Shown: one piece after another, positions 16,224 through 26,280 of the stretch
How the letters are laid out: every line of letters begins with the position of its first letter
Position numbering within the stretch: position 1 is the stretch's first letter
Assembly (NCBI GenBank): GCA_019636275.1
Contig: JAHBXY010000063.1
Coordinates: 1-48,169 of the forward strand
DNA from: Planctomycetota bacterium
Lineage (GTDB): Bacteria > Planctomycetota > J058
Reading direction: 5' to 3'
DNA length: 48,169 nt
The notes under the pieces: model-generated
Told to the model about the DNA's origin: nothing
What the model saw: the letters and a program-made list of their open reading frames with translations, nothing else
Database searches by the model: none
Translations under genes and position numbers: made by a program

Positions 16224-17900
16224 TCAGACCCCGTCGACCTCGACGGGGCACCAGACCAGCGCGCGCTCGCGCGAGAGCGCCGCGAGCGTGAGCAGCGGCC
16301 CGAGCGCGGCCTCGAGGACCGCCCCCTCGGCGGCGAACACCCCCGGCCAGCCGCGGGGCAGGTCGACCCGGGTCAGGGCGTGCGGCCGCGAGATGCCCGC
16401 CAGGGCGCGGGCCTCGTCGACGGCCGTGCGCACGCCGCCGAGGCGGTCGACGAGGCCCAGGGCGAGCGCCTGGCGTCCGGTATAGACGCGCCCCTGGGCC
16501 AGGCGCTCGACGTCGAACAGGGGCAGCCGGCGCCCCTCGGCCACGCGCTCGAGGAACACGCGGTAGAAGCGCTCGAGCTCGCGCCGGGCGGCCAGGCGCT
16601 CGTCCTCGGTGAACCCGCGGTCGGGGTCGAACATGCCGGCGCGCGCGCCGAAGCTCGGTCCCTCGAAGCCCACGCCCAGCCGCTCGAGGGCCGGGCGCAG
16701 GTGCAGCTTGCCGGCGACGATCCCGATCGAGCCGGTGAGCGTCGAGGGCTGGGCCACGATCCGCCGCGCGCCGACGGCGGCGTAGTAGCCGCCCGAGGCG
16801 GCCACCCGCCCGAGGCTGGCGACGACCGGCTTCTCCTGGTCCAGGCGCCGCACGGCCCGCCACAGGTCGTCGGACGCCGTGGCGCTGCCGCCGGGGCTGT
16901 CGATCCGCACGACCACGGCGCGCACGCGCGGCTGCTCGCGCAGGGCCTCGAGCAGGGCCGCGGCCGCGTGGGCCGGCAGCCCGCGCCCGGTCTCGCCCGG
17001 GACGATCGTCCCCGACAGGGGCACGAGCGCCACGACGGGGCGGTCGCGCAGGGCGTCGCGCAGCAGGTCGCCGTCGCGGCGCCGGCGCAGGAGCGGCCCG
17101 GGGCCGGTCGTCCGCAGGCCGCGCTCGAGGCCCAGGAGGGCCGCGCCGCGCGCCTCGACCTCGTCCTTGTAGGCCAGGCCATCGATGAGCCGGCGCGCGA
17201 CGGCCGCGCGGTGCGACACCGGCGCGTCGTCGATCGCCTCGACGACCCGGTCGCGCGGCAGGCCGCGGCCCGCGACGAAGGCCCCGACCACCTGCTCGTA
17301 GAGGTCGGCGCCGAGGCTCTCCGACATCTCGCGGTGCGCCGGGGTCATGCTCCGCTGCGTGAACATGTCGGCGGCGGTCTTGTAGGGCCCCTCGCGGTCG
17401 AGCGCCGGGACGACGCCGATCAGCTCCAGGAGCTCGGCCAGGAACACGGCCCGCACGCGCAGGCCCACGAACTCGAGCTGCGCCTCGGGGACGGCCAGGG
17501 CCCGGTCGGCGGCGCAGGCGACCAGGAGGCAGGGGGCCGTCGTCCCGTCGACCCACACCAGGGCCTGCTTGCCGGCCGCGCGCACCTCGTCGAGCGCCTG
17601 CGCCAGCGCCTCGGCCTGCGCCAGCGACAGCCCGGCGCGGTCGAGCAGGACGATCACCAGCCGCAGCCGCGCGTGGTCGCGCGCCGCCTCGAGCGCGTCG
17701 AGCGCCTCCTCGAGCGAGAGCACGTGCTGGGCGGCGAACAGCCGCCGCCAGCCGGCCGCGTGGTCCGGCACCTCGGCCGTGAGGCGCAGGACCAGGGCGT
17801 CCGGGCGCGCGAGGAGGCCCAGCGCCGCCGTCAGCGCCAGGCGCGGCAGCAGGAGGACCAGGACGAGCAGGCGGATGACGCGGCGGACGAGCCAACCCAA
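16224..17900 (-). CDS. sppA: Signal peptide peptidase SppA (S49 family)
   Basis: A 558-residue long-form SppA, a membrane-bound serine protease that degrades cleaved signal peptides. A single N-terminal membrane anchor (8-32) is followed by two tandem S49 domains. The Lys general base is in REGPYKTAADMFT (Lys174) of the N-terminal domain and the nucleophile Ser369 in RVAASGGYYAA of the C-terminal domain, the split arrangement of E. coli SppA. IDSPGG near 333 is the expected oxyanion-region motif. I placed the start at a TTG (17900) because no ATG or GTG precedes the anchor in frame. It follows TldE by 21 bases in a protease operon. Confidence 0.9.
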   Translation of the reverse strand: MGWLVRRVIRLLVLVLLLPRLALTAALGLLARPDALVLRLTAEVPDHAAGWRRLFAAQHVLSLEEALDALEAARDHARLRLVIVLLDRAGLSLAQAEALAQALDEVRAAGKQALVWVDGTTAPCLLVACAADRALAVPEAQLEFVGLRVRAVFLAELLELIGVVPALDREGPYKTAADMFTQRSMTPAHREMSESLGADLYEQVVGAFVAGRGLPRDRVVEAIDDAPVSHRAAVARRLIDGLAYKDEVEARGAALLGLERGLRTTGPGPLLRRRRDGDLLRDALRDRPVVALVPLSGTIVPGETGRGLPAHAAAALLEALREQPRVRAVVVRIDSPGGSATASDDLWRAVRRLDQEKPVVASLGRVAASGGYYAAVGARRIVAQPSTLTGSIGIVAGKLHLRPALERLGVGFEGPSFGARAGMFDPDRGFTEDERLAARRELERFYRVFLERVAEGRRLPLFDVERLAQGRVYTGRQALALGLVDRLGGVRTAVDEARALAGISRPHALTRVDLPRGWPGVFAAEGAVLEAALGPLLTLAALSRERALVWCPVEVDGV

Positions 17901-17921
17901 GTTACACCGTGACCCGGCGCG

Positions 17922-19292
17922 CTACGCCCCGCCCTTGCCGACCACGTTGACGTCGTTCACCAGCAGCCAGGGCAGCCGGTAGGCGCCGTAGACGGACTCG
18001 ACCTCGCGCGACAGCCCGCCGAGGTGCGCCGGGCCGAGGAGGTCGTAGACGTTGCCGGCGATCGACACGTCCTTCACCCGGCCCGTGACCTGCCCGTCCT
18101 CGATGGCGTAGGCCACGTCGATCGGGTTGCTGAAGGTGCCGGGGAGGGTGTTGCCCTGCCCCATGCCGATCACCGACTGCACGAGCAGCCCGCGGCGCAC
18201 GCCCTTCAGCAGGTCCGCCCAGGGGGCCTCGCCCTCCCGCGCGACGATGTTGCTGAACCCGGGCCCGGGGCGGCCCATGACGCCGCCGCGCTCGCCGTTG
18301 CCGGTCGGCGCCTGGCCGGTGGCCTGGGCGGTCTCGAGGTCGTGGACGAAGCCGCGCAGGACGCCCGCCTCGACCAGCGGCGTCCGCCGCCGCGGGACGC
18401 CCTCGTCGTCGAACGGCGCGCTGCCGAGCGCGCCCGGGAGGAGCCCGTCGTCGGTCAGGTGGACGCGCGGGTCGAGGACCCGCTGGCCGACCTTCTCGCG
18501 CAGGGGCGACGTGCCGAGCATGACGGTCTTGCCCGAGAGCGCCTCGAGCAGCGGCCCCCACAGGACGAGGCTCCCCGGCGGCGTGAACAGCACCGGCAGG
18601 CGCCCCGGCTGGAAGGCGACCGTCCGCTCGGCCCAGGCCAGCCGCTGCAGGAGCGGCGCCACGACCTCGGCCGGGTCGACGGCGGCGCGCGCCGGCGCGG
18701 CGACCGACGTGTAGTCCATGAGGACGTCCTGGTCCTGCGTGCGGTTGGCCTCGACGCCGACGGAGAACACGGTCCGGCGATGCGCCACCCGCGCGCCGGC
18801 CGAGTTGACGAGCTCGGTGCGCCCGGCCGCGCGGCGGATCACGACGTCGAACACGACGCCCGGGAAGCGCGCCCGCAGCGGGTCGACGACCTGCCGCCCG
18901 TAGGCGACGAGGTCGGCCACGCCGAGCGCGGCCGTGGCCTCGTCGTGGCCGCCGAGGGCCTCGTCGTCGACGGGCGCGGGGGCCTGGCCGGGGAAGCGCA
19001 CCTCGGTCGCGTCGCCCACGTCGATGCTGTGCTCGGTGTGCAGCACGAGCCGGTCGAGGCCCTCGACCGACGTGTCGCGCGACCCGGCGAAGCCCAGCCG
19101 CCCGCCCTTCTTGGCCCGCACGGCCAGCCCGCTCGACTCGCGCGCCAGCGCCGTCTTCACCTGCCCCGCCGTGAAGCGCACCTCGAGCGCGTCGGAGCTG
19201 GCGCCGAAGACCTCCGCCTCGTCGGTCCGGTCGCGCAGCCGCTCGAGCAGCGCCGCGGCGCCGATGTCCTTGACCACGCCCGCGCCGGTCAT
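17922..19292 (-). CDS. pmbA: TldE/PmbA family metallopeptidase-related subunit
   Basis: A 456-residue member of the TldD/PmbA family, partner of TldD in the heterodimer that degrades unfolded peptides and matures some ribosomal peptide natural products. The middle and end are typical: FDDEGVPRRRTPLVEAGVLRGFVHDL, and FSNPIDVAYAIEDGQVTGRVKDVSIAGNVYDLL. It lacks the HExxxH metal site of its partner, as expected for TldE. The ATG overlaps the tldD stop by one base (TGATG), so the two are translationally coupled. No RiPP precursor gene is visible nearby, so general proteolysis is the safer role. Confidence 0.9.
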   Translation of the reverse strand: MTGAGVVKDIGAAALLERLRDRTDEAEVFGASSDALEVRFTAGQVKTALARESSGLAVRAKKGGRLGFAGSRDTSVEGLDRLVLHTEHSIDVGDATEVRFPGQAPAPVDDEALGGHDEATAALGVADLVAYGRQVVDPLRARFPGVVFDVVIRRAAGRTELVNSAGARVAHRRTVFSVGVEANRTQDQDVLMDYTSVAAPARAAVDPAEVVAPLLQRLAWAERTVAFQPGRLPVLFTPPGSLVLWGPLLEALSGKTVMLGTSPLREKVGQRVLDPRVHLTDDGLLPGALGSAPFDDEGVPRRRTPLVEAGVLRGFVHDLETAQATGQAPTGNGERGGVMGRPGPGFSNIVAREGEAPWADLLKGVRRGLLVQSVIGMGQGNTLPGTFSNPIDVAYAIEDGQVTGRVKDVSIAGNVYDLLGPAHLGGLSREVESVYGAYRLPWLLVNDVNVVGKGGA

Positions 19293-20680
19293 CAGCGCCC
19301 CCCCACGACGACGTTCTCGATCCGCACGTGCGGGCTGCCCATGCCGACCGGCATGGACTGGCCCTCCTTGCCGCAGCGCCCCGAGTTGTCCCAGGAGAAG
19401 TCGTCGCCGACCGCCGTGACGTTCTCGAGCGTCTCGAACAGGTTGCCGGCCAGGATCACGTCGCGCACGGGCTCCGCCACCTTGCCGTCGCGGATCATGT
19501 AGGCGTAGGCCGAGCTGAAGGAGAAGTTGCCCAGGCAGGTCTGCCCGCCGCGCGACTTGAGCGCGTAGACCCCGAGCTTCACGTCCGAGATCATGGCCTC
19601 GAACGACGTGTCGCCCGGCTCGATGAACGTGTTGCGCATGCGCACCAGCGGCGGGTGGTTGTAGTCCTGCGCCCGCGCGTTGCCGGTCGGCTCCTCGCCC
19701 AGCTTGGCCGCCGTCTCGCGCGAGTGGAGCCGCCCGACGAGCACGCCCTCCTTGACCAGCTGCGTGCGCTTCATGGGCACGCCCTCGTCGTCGAAGCCGT
19801 GCGTCCCCGGCAGGTCGCCGCCCGGGACCTCGACGCCGCTGTCGGCGATGTTCAGGAGCGGCCGCCCGAAGCGCCGGCCCATGCGCATGGCCTTCTGCGC
19901 CTCCTCGTTCTCGTAGACGAAGTCGGACTCGGACAGGTGCCCGAACGCCTCGTGCACGAACACGCCGGCGAGCGACGGGTTGATCACGACCGGGTAGACG
20001 CCGCCCTTCACGGGCTCGGCGTCGAGCAGCTCCCGCGCGCGCGCGGCGGCGACGCGCGCCATCTCCGTGCGCCCGCGCACGGCCTCGAAGCCGCGGCTGG
20101 CCAGCGTGCGCGCCTCGGTGGCGGTCTGCACGTCGTCGCCGCGCACGGCCTCGGCCACGCAGTAGAGGTCGATCAGCGGGCGCTCCTCGACGATCCATGC
20201 CCCCTGCGAGTTGCCGTAGTAGACGGTCTGCACGCGGTCCTGGTAGATCGCGCGCGTCGAGCGGATCGCCGCGTCGGCCGCGAGCATGACGTCGTTGAGC
20301 TCGCGCAGGAGCCCGACCTTCTCGGCCAGCGACACCTGCCGGAAGTCCTCCGCCAGCGGCGGGCGCGTGACGCTCACGGCGGGCGCGACCTCGGCCAGGT
20401 CGATCCGCGCGGCCGGCACGGCGCGCGCGCAGGCGAGCGCCTCCTGCACCTTTCGCGGGAGCTGGTCGAGGTCGTTGAAGGTGGCCGTCCCCCAGCCGCC
20501 CTCCTCGGCCAGGCAGCGGACGAAGCCGCCGCGGTCGAGCAGCTCCTGCGCCGTGTCCAGGCGCTTGCCCCGGTAGACCACCCGCGTGCCGACCGTCTCC
20601 TCGATGCGCACCTCGCAGAAGCGGGCGCCGCTGCGCCGGATCGCCTCCTCGATGCGGTGCCGGGCCTCCTGCTCGTCCAT
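19292..20680 (-). CDS. tldD: TldD metalloprotease subunit
   Basis: A 462-residue zinc protease subunit. The metal motif HEAFGH lies at 243-248 within VFVHEAFGHLSESDFVYEN, and the late cysteine ligand is in SGRCGKEGQSMPVG. Other family landmarks are GFDDEGVPMKRTQLVKEGVLVGRLHSRETA and PLVRMRNTFIEPG. The length is close to E. coli TldD (481). The ATG is preceded by GAGGAGG. It heads a minus-strand operon tldD-tldE-sppA, an unusual grouping of two membrane-proximal peptide-degrading systems. Confidence 0.93.
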   Translation of the reverse strand: MDEQEARHRIEEAIRRSGARFCEVRIEETVGTRVVYRGKRLDTAQELLDRGGFVRCLAEEGGWGTATFNDLDQLPRKVQEALACARAVPAARIDLAEVAPAVSVTRPPLAEDFRQVSLAEKVGLLRELNDVMLAADAAIRSTRAIYQDRVQTVYYGNSQGAWIVEERPLIDLYCVAEAVRGDDVQTATEARTLASRGFEAVRGRTEMARVAAARARELLDAEPVKGGVYPVVINPSLAGVFVHEAFGHLSESDFVYENEEAQKAMRMGRRFGRPLLNIADSGVEVPGGDLPGTHGFDDEGVPMKRTQLVKEGVLVGRLHSRETAAKLGEEPTGNARAQDYNHPPLVRMRNTFIEPGDTSFEAMISDVKLGVYALKSRGGQTCLGNFSFSSAYAYMIRDGKVAEPVRDVILAGNLFETLENVTAVGDDFSWDNSGRCGKEGQSMPVGMGSPHVRIENVVVGGR

Positions 20681-20838
20681 CGCGCGCCTCCTCGTGCGCT
20701 CCGCCGCCGCGGCGCGCGGGGCGGGCCCGCCAGGCTACCAGGGGGGCGCGCCCCGGCGAGGCATCCCACGCCCCGGAGGTCCGGCCGGGGAACGCGCCCC
20801 ACGCACGCCTCGAGCGGGTCGGGCCGGACCGACTCCGG

Positions 20839-20988
20839 CCGCGGGTCCCATGCTCGGCCGCCGGGTCACCCCGTGAGCTCTCGGTTTGCAAGGAAGGGCG
20901 GCCGAGCACGCGGATCCCGCGGCATCAGCCCGAAGAGGCGAGAGGGGCGGCTGGAGGCCGCGAAGCGGCCATCCGGCCGCCCCTCGCG
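20839..20988. repeat. Dispersed palindromic element, copy A
   Basis: The core is 20898-20988 and contains GGCCGCGAAGCGGCC (a perfect palindrome) flanked by GGGGCGGCTGGA and TCCGGCCGCCCC. An inverted copy sits at 26063-26153. In addition 20839-20861 is an inverted partial copy of the first 25 bases of the core, giving a nested stem. It fills the divergent gap between tldD and the gene at 21014. The remainder of that gap (20681-20838) is GC-rich with no ORF or clear promoter for tldD. Confidence 0.75.
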
Positions 20989-21000
20989 ACCCCGATCGGC

Positions 21001-21006
21001 TACGCT
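21001..21006 (+). promoter_or_regulatory. -10 box (TACGCT), likely leaderless promoter
   Basis: TACGCT ends 7 bases before the GTG at 21014, with no room for a leader or a ribosome site. Confidence 0.4.
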
Positions 21007-21013
21007 CGGGCGC

Positions 21014-21598
21014 GTGGGCCTGTTCCAGGACGACCGTCGCCTCTACGGCCTGCTCTTGCTCCTCGGCGGCGCCTGGTGCGCGCGCGCCGGCGGGCTCGAG
21101 CCGCGCGGCGCCCTGCTGCTGCTCGTCGTCGGGCTGGGCCTCCTCGCGGCCGGCCTGGGGCTCCTCCTGCGCCAGCGCTGGGCCCGCGCCCTCGGCTGCG
21201 CGCTCGTCGCGGCGCTGGCCGCGCACGCGGTCGCGCGCCGGCTGCTCCTCGACGAGCCGTTCACCCTGTGGCGCGTCGCCCTCCTCCTCGCCGCGGCCTG
21301 GGGCGTGGTCGACCTCGCGCGCACCGACGTGACCGAGGCCGAGGAGGCCGCGCGGCGGGCGCGGGTCGAGCAGGCGACCCGGCTCGCGGCCGGGCGGCTG
21401 CGCGCGCGCCTGGCCCACCTGCGCGAGCACCTCGAGGCGCTCGAGGAGCAGATGCGCGAGGCCCACGAGGCGCAGGGCCACGCGCTGGGCTTCGACGCGT
21501 GCGAGCAGGGCGACTGCGCCGAGCTGCGCGCGCGCCTGGCCGAGACCTGGACCAAGCTCGGGGGGGAGCGCCCGCCCGAGGAGGCCGCGGGCGCCTGA
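21014..21598 (+). CDS. Membrane protein with C-terminal coiled coil
   Basis: A 194-residue protein of unknown function. The first 100 residues contain about four hydrophobic stretches (LYGLLLLLGGAWCARAG, LLLLVVGLGLLAAGLGLLL, ALGCALVAALAAHAVA, VALLLAAAWGVVDLA). From about 105 to 160 it is a charged amphipathic helix with heptads (RLRARLAHLREHLEALEEQMREA is representative), followed by two cysteines in DACEQGDC. The GTG start is chosen because it begins the first membrane helix and lies 7 bases after a TACGCT box. It converges on the GNAT gene with only three bases between stops. It is not recognisably related to other genes here. Confidence 0.65.
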   Translation: MGLFQDDRRLYGLLLLLGGAWCARAGGLEPRGALLLLVVGLGLLAAGLGLLLRQRWARALGCALVAALAAHAVARRLLLDEPFTLWRVALLLAAAWGVVDLARTDVTEAEEAARRARVEQATRLAAGRLRARLAHLREHLEALEEQMREAHEAQGHALGFDACEQGDCAELRARLAETWTKLGGERPPEEAAGA

Positions 21599-21601
21599 GC
21601 G

Positions 21602-22045
21602 TCAAAGCGCGAGGTCGAGCGCCATGACCACGTGCGGCCCGAGGCCGGGCAGGTCGAACGGGGCGCCCACGGTCTGGAACCCGAGCCGCGCGTAGAACCC
21701 GGCGGCCGACGCCCGCGCGTTGCACCACACGCGCCGCCCGCCGCGGGCCCGCGCGTGCGCCACGCACGCGCCGAGGAGCGCCCGGCCGACGCCCTTGCCC
21801 TGCGCGTCGGGCCGCACGGCCATCCCGCGCAGCCGCCAGGCGGTCGGGTCGTCCTCGCCCGGCGGCGCCTCGCGGTAGAGCGAGGCCACGCCCTGCTGCT
21901 CGCCGGCGGCGTCGAGGCCGACGTGCAGCGTGTCGGGCGCGTCGTCGCCCGGGTAGACCATCGCCTCGGGCGGCTGGTGCGGACGGAGCACCGCGCGCCG
22001 CAGCGCCCGGGTCTCCTCGGGTCGGATGGGCGTCGGGGTCGCCAT
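21602..22045 (-). CDS. GNAT family N-acetyltransferase
   Basis: A 147-residue acetyl-CoA-dependent acyltransferase. Motif A is clear: GMAVRPDAQGKGVGRALLGACVAHARARG, the pyrophosphate-binding Q/R-x-x-G-x-G/A loop, followed by WCNARASAAGFYARLGFQTVG, the usual motif B. The family acetylates small amines, antibiotics or protein N-termini; the substrate here cannot be told. The ATG at 22045 is 8 bases after a TAGAGT box on the minus strand, so it is probably leaderless. Its length is typical. Confidence 0.88.
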   Translation of the reverse strand: MATPTPIRPEETRALRRAVLRPHQPPEAMVYPGDDAPDTLHVGLDAAGEQQGVASLYREAPPGEDDPTAWRLRGMAVRPDAQGKGVGRALLGACVAHARARGGRRVWCNARASAAGFYARLGFQTVGAPFDLPGLGPHVVMALDLAL

Positions 22046-22053
22046 CGTCGGAG

Positions 22054-22059
22054 ACTCTA
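22054..22059 (-). promoter_or_regulatory. -10 box (TAGAGT) of the GNAT gene
   Basis: On the minus strand TAGAGT lies 8 bases before the ATG at 22045, consistent with a leaderless transcript. Confidence 0.45.
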
Positions 22060-22138
22060 CCCGGCCCCCGTCCCCAACCCCAACTCTTGACCCGCGGCGG
22101 GGGGTCCGCCGAAGATCCGACCCCACCGGAGGAGCCCC

Positions 22139-22495
22139 ATGCCCCGCAGCGCCCGCCGCTCGCGCGCCCTCGGCCTCGCCCTGACCCTGGCGCTCGCGCT
22201 GTCGCCCGGCTGCGCCACGCTGCCGGGCCTGCTCACCGGCGCCTTCACCGGCGCCGTCGACGCGCCGATGCAGGTCTACCGCAACCACCGCGTGCTCTTC
22301 GACCGCCACCCGATCTACTGGCCGTTCAACGTCGTGTTCTTCGTGCCGCTGGGGATCGCCGCCGGCCCGCTCGTCGGCATGGCCAAGGGGATCGCGCTCG
22401 ACATCCAGTGGCTCCTCGGCCAGCGCACCTACCCGCAGGTCTTCGGCACCTACGCCGACGAGAGCATCTGGCGGCCCTACACCATCACCTGGTGA
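22139..22495 (+). CDS. Small lipoprotein of unknown function
   Basis: A 118-residue lipoprotein with an Arg-rich signal peptide and lipobox LSPGC (Cys25). The mature part has a conserved-looking DAPMQVYRNHRVLFDRHPIYWPFNVVFFVPLGIAAGPLVGMAKG, including one hydrophobic stretch that may sit in the membrane. The ATG has a strong GGAGGAG seven bases upstream, in contrast to the leaderless neighbours. The following transporter gene starts 8 bases after its stop, so the two are co-transcribed and perhaps act together. Confidence 0.7.
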   Translation: MPRSARRSRALGLALTLALALSPGCATLPGLLTGAFTGAVDAPMQVYRNHRVLFDRHPIYWPFNVVFFVPLGIAAGPLVGMAKGIALDIQWLLGQRTYPQVFGTYADESIWRPYTITW

Positions 22496-22502
22496 TCGGC
22501 CG

Positions 22503-23945
22503 ATGCTCCGCCGGATCAGCGAGGGGTCGGCCGCCTGGGCGCGCCGCTGGGTCCCCGACCCGTTCGTCCTCGCCGTCCTGCTCACGGCGCTGACCTTCGC
22601 CGCCGCGCTGGCCGCCGGCGCGCCCTGGGCGACGCTCGTCGAGGTGTGGGGGGGCAAGCAGGGCGTGTGGAAGCCCGCCCTCATGGAGTTCACGCTCCAG
22701 ATGATCCTCGTCCTCGTGACGGGGCACGCCCTGGCCTCGACGCGGCCGGTGCGCCGGGCGATCGACGCCCTGGCCCGCCGGCCGACCACGCCCCGCGGCG
22801 CCGTGGCCCTCACGGCGTTCGTCGCCTGCGCGGCCGGCCTGCTCAACTGGGGGCTCGGCCTCGTCGTCGGCGCCCTGCTCGCGCGGCAGGTGGGCGCCTC
22901 GTGCCGCGCGCGCGGCGTGCGCATCCACTACCCGCTGGTCGTCGCCGCCGGCTACGCCGGGATGCTCGTGTGGCACGGCGGCCTGTCGGGGTCGGCGCCG
23001 CTCAAGGTCACGCAGGCGTCGGACGTCCTGGCCGTCGTCGGCGACCCGGCCGTGCTCGAGCGCGTGGGCGCCCTCGTGGCCGCGCGGGCCGAGGGCTTCA
23101 CCGACGGCGCGATCCCGCTCTCGCTCACCCTCCTCGGGCGCGCCAACCTCGTCGCCTGCGCCCTGGCCCTGGCGGTCGTCCCGGCGCTCTTCGCCCTCAT
23201 GGCCCCCGCGCGCGACGCGCCGCCAGAGGCCCTGCAGGAGATCGACCCCGCCCTGGCGCGCGCCGCGCTCGAGGACGACCCGGGCGACGCCCTGGCGCCG
23301 GCGACGCCGGCGGCCCGCCTCGAGGCCTCGCGCCTGGTCCCGGCCCTGCTCGTGGCTCTGGGCGCCGGCCACCTGGCCCTGCGCGGCGCGCGCGAGGGGC
23401 CGCTCGCGGTGCTCCAGCGCCTGGACCTCGACACGCTCAACCTGGCCTTCTTGCTCCTGGGCCTGGCCCTGCACGGCTCGGCGCGCGCCTACGCCCGCGC
23501 CGTGGCCGAGGCGATCCCGGGCGCGGCCGGGATCGTGCTCCAGTTCCCGCTCTACTTCGGGATCATGGCGCTCATGAGCGCGTCGGGCCTCGTGGTCACG
23601 ATCGCCGAGGCCATGGTGGCGCTCTCGCGCGGCGCGGAGTGGGCCTACCCGACGCTCACGTTCCTCTCCGCAGGGTTGGTCAACTTCTTCGTCCCGTCGG
23701 GCGGCGGGCAGTGGGCGATCCAGGGGCCGATCGTCCTGCGCGGCGCGGCGGAGCTCGGCGTCGACCCCGGGCGCGCCGTCATGGCGCTGGCCTACGGCGA
23801 CCAGTGGACGAACCTCGCCCAGCCCTTCTGGGCCCTGCCGCTGCTCGGGATCTGCGGCGTCCGGGCGGGCGACATCATGGGCTACACCCTCCTGGCCATG
23901 GCGCTCTCGCTGCCCGTGTTCCTGGGCCCGCTGCTCCTCCTCTGA
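22503..23945 (+). CDS. atoE: Short-chain fatty acid transporter, AtoE family
   Basis: A 480-residue polytopic membrane protein with about 11-12 helices. The start (WVPDPFVLAVLLTALTF), the conserved AGLLNWGLGLVVGALLARQ, YPLVVAAGYAGMLVWHGGLSGSAPL, and SAGLVNFFVPSGGGQWAIQGPI all match the AtoE family, which takes up short-chain fatty acids such as acetoacetate or butyrate. In E. coli atoE sits with acetoacetate genes; here no ato genes are adjacent. The GAF-sigma54 activator downstream is tempting as a regulator, since ato is sigma54-controlled in E. coli, but it is separated by a repeat element. Confidence 0.88.
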   Translation: MLRRISEGSAAWARRWVPDPFVLAVLLTALTFAAALAAGAPWATLVEVWGGKQGVWKPALMEFTLQMILVLVTGHALASTRPVRRAIDALARRPTTPRGAVALTAFVACAAGLLNWGLGLVVGALLARQVGASCRARGVRIHYPLVVAAGYAGMLVWHGGLSGSAPLKVTQASDVLAVVGDPAVLERVGALVAARAEGFTDGAIPLSLTLLGRANLVACALALAVVPALFALMAPARDAPPEALQEIDPALARAALEDDPGDALAPATPAARLEASRLVPALLVALGAGHLALRGAREGPLAVLQRLDLDTLNLAFLLLGLALHGSARAYARAVAEAIPGAAGIVLQFPLYFGIMALMSASGLVVTIAEAMVALSRGAEWAYPTLTFLSAGLVNFFVPSGGGQWAIQGPIVLRGAAELGVDPGRAVMALAYGDQWTNLAQPFWALPLLGICGVRAGDIMGYTLLAMALSLPVFLGPLLLL

Positions 23946-23947
23946 GC

Positions 23948-24057
23948 GATGCGCTCGCGAGGGGCGGGCGATCGGCGCAAGTCCGCAAGTCCCGGACAGG
24001 CACGACCGTCCCGCTCCGCCCGTCCCCATCGCTCACTCTGGCGGGTCGAGCACGAGC
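23948..24057. repeat. Diverged copy of the 89-bp element
   Basis: Begins GATGCGCTCGCGAGGGGCGG two bases after the transporter stop. The right half (CCCGCTCCGCCCGTCCCC, then ATCGCTC and CTCTGGCGGGTCG) is nearly identical to the repeats at 11586-11790. The middle has diverged. It has hairpin potential and, like the other copies, follows a stop codon. Confidence 0.7.
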
Positions 24058-24106
24058 GGCGGACGGGGGAACCCCTCCCTCCTTTCGCCGCGTCGGGGCG
24101 GCGTGC

Positions 24107-24112
24107 TACGGT
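24107..24112 (+). promoter_or_regulatory. -10 box (TACGGT) of the GAF-sigma54 activator
   Basis: TACGGT ends 6 bases before the GTG at 24119 and there is no ribosome site, so a leaderless transcript is likely. Confidence 0.4.
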
Positions 24113-24118
24113 CTTGCC

Positions 24119-26062
<1,944 letters not shown>

Positions 26063-26153
26063 CGCGAGAGGGCCGGCCGGAAAGCCGCTTCGCGGCCTTC
26101 CTGCCGGCCCTCTAACCTCATCGCTGATGCCGGGGATCCGTGTGCTCGGCCGC
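26063..26153. repeat. Dispersed palindromic element, copy B (inverted)
   Basis: Read on the minus strand this matches copy A (20898-20988) along its whole length, sharing GCGGCCGAGCAC, CGGATCCC, GGCATCAGC, AGAGG and GGCCGCGAAGCGGC. It starts directly after the activator's stop codon. The central palindrome makes a strong hairpin that could end transcription. The following 26154-26280 contains two CATTTCCGG words and no ORF. Confidence 0.75.
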
Positions 26154-26280
26154 TGCTGTCTCACATTTCCGGGACTTACGGGCGGATCGGCGGCCCGGAC
26201 CGTTCGAGCCAGCTGCCTGGCGCATTTCCGGCCGGGCCTCTAGGCGGCGCGCCGGCCGGCAGGCCAGCGGTCGGTCACGA

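Noticed and set aside
17922..20680. RiPP biosynthesis cluster based on TldD/TldE.
   Set aside because: No precursor peptide, cyclase or exporter gene is nearby; housekeeping peptide degradation fits better.
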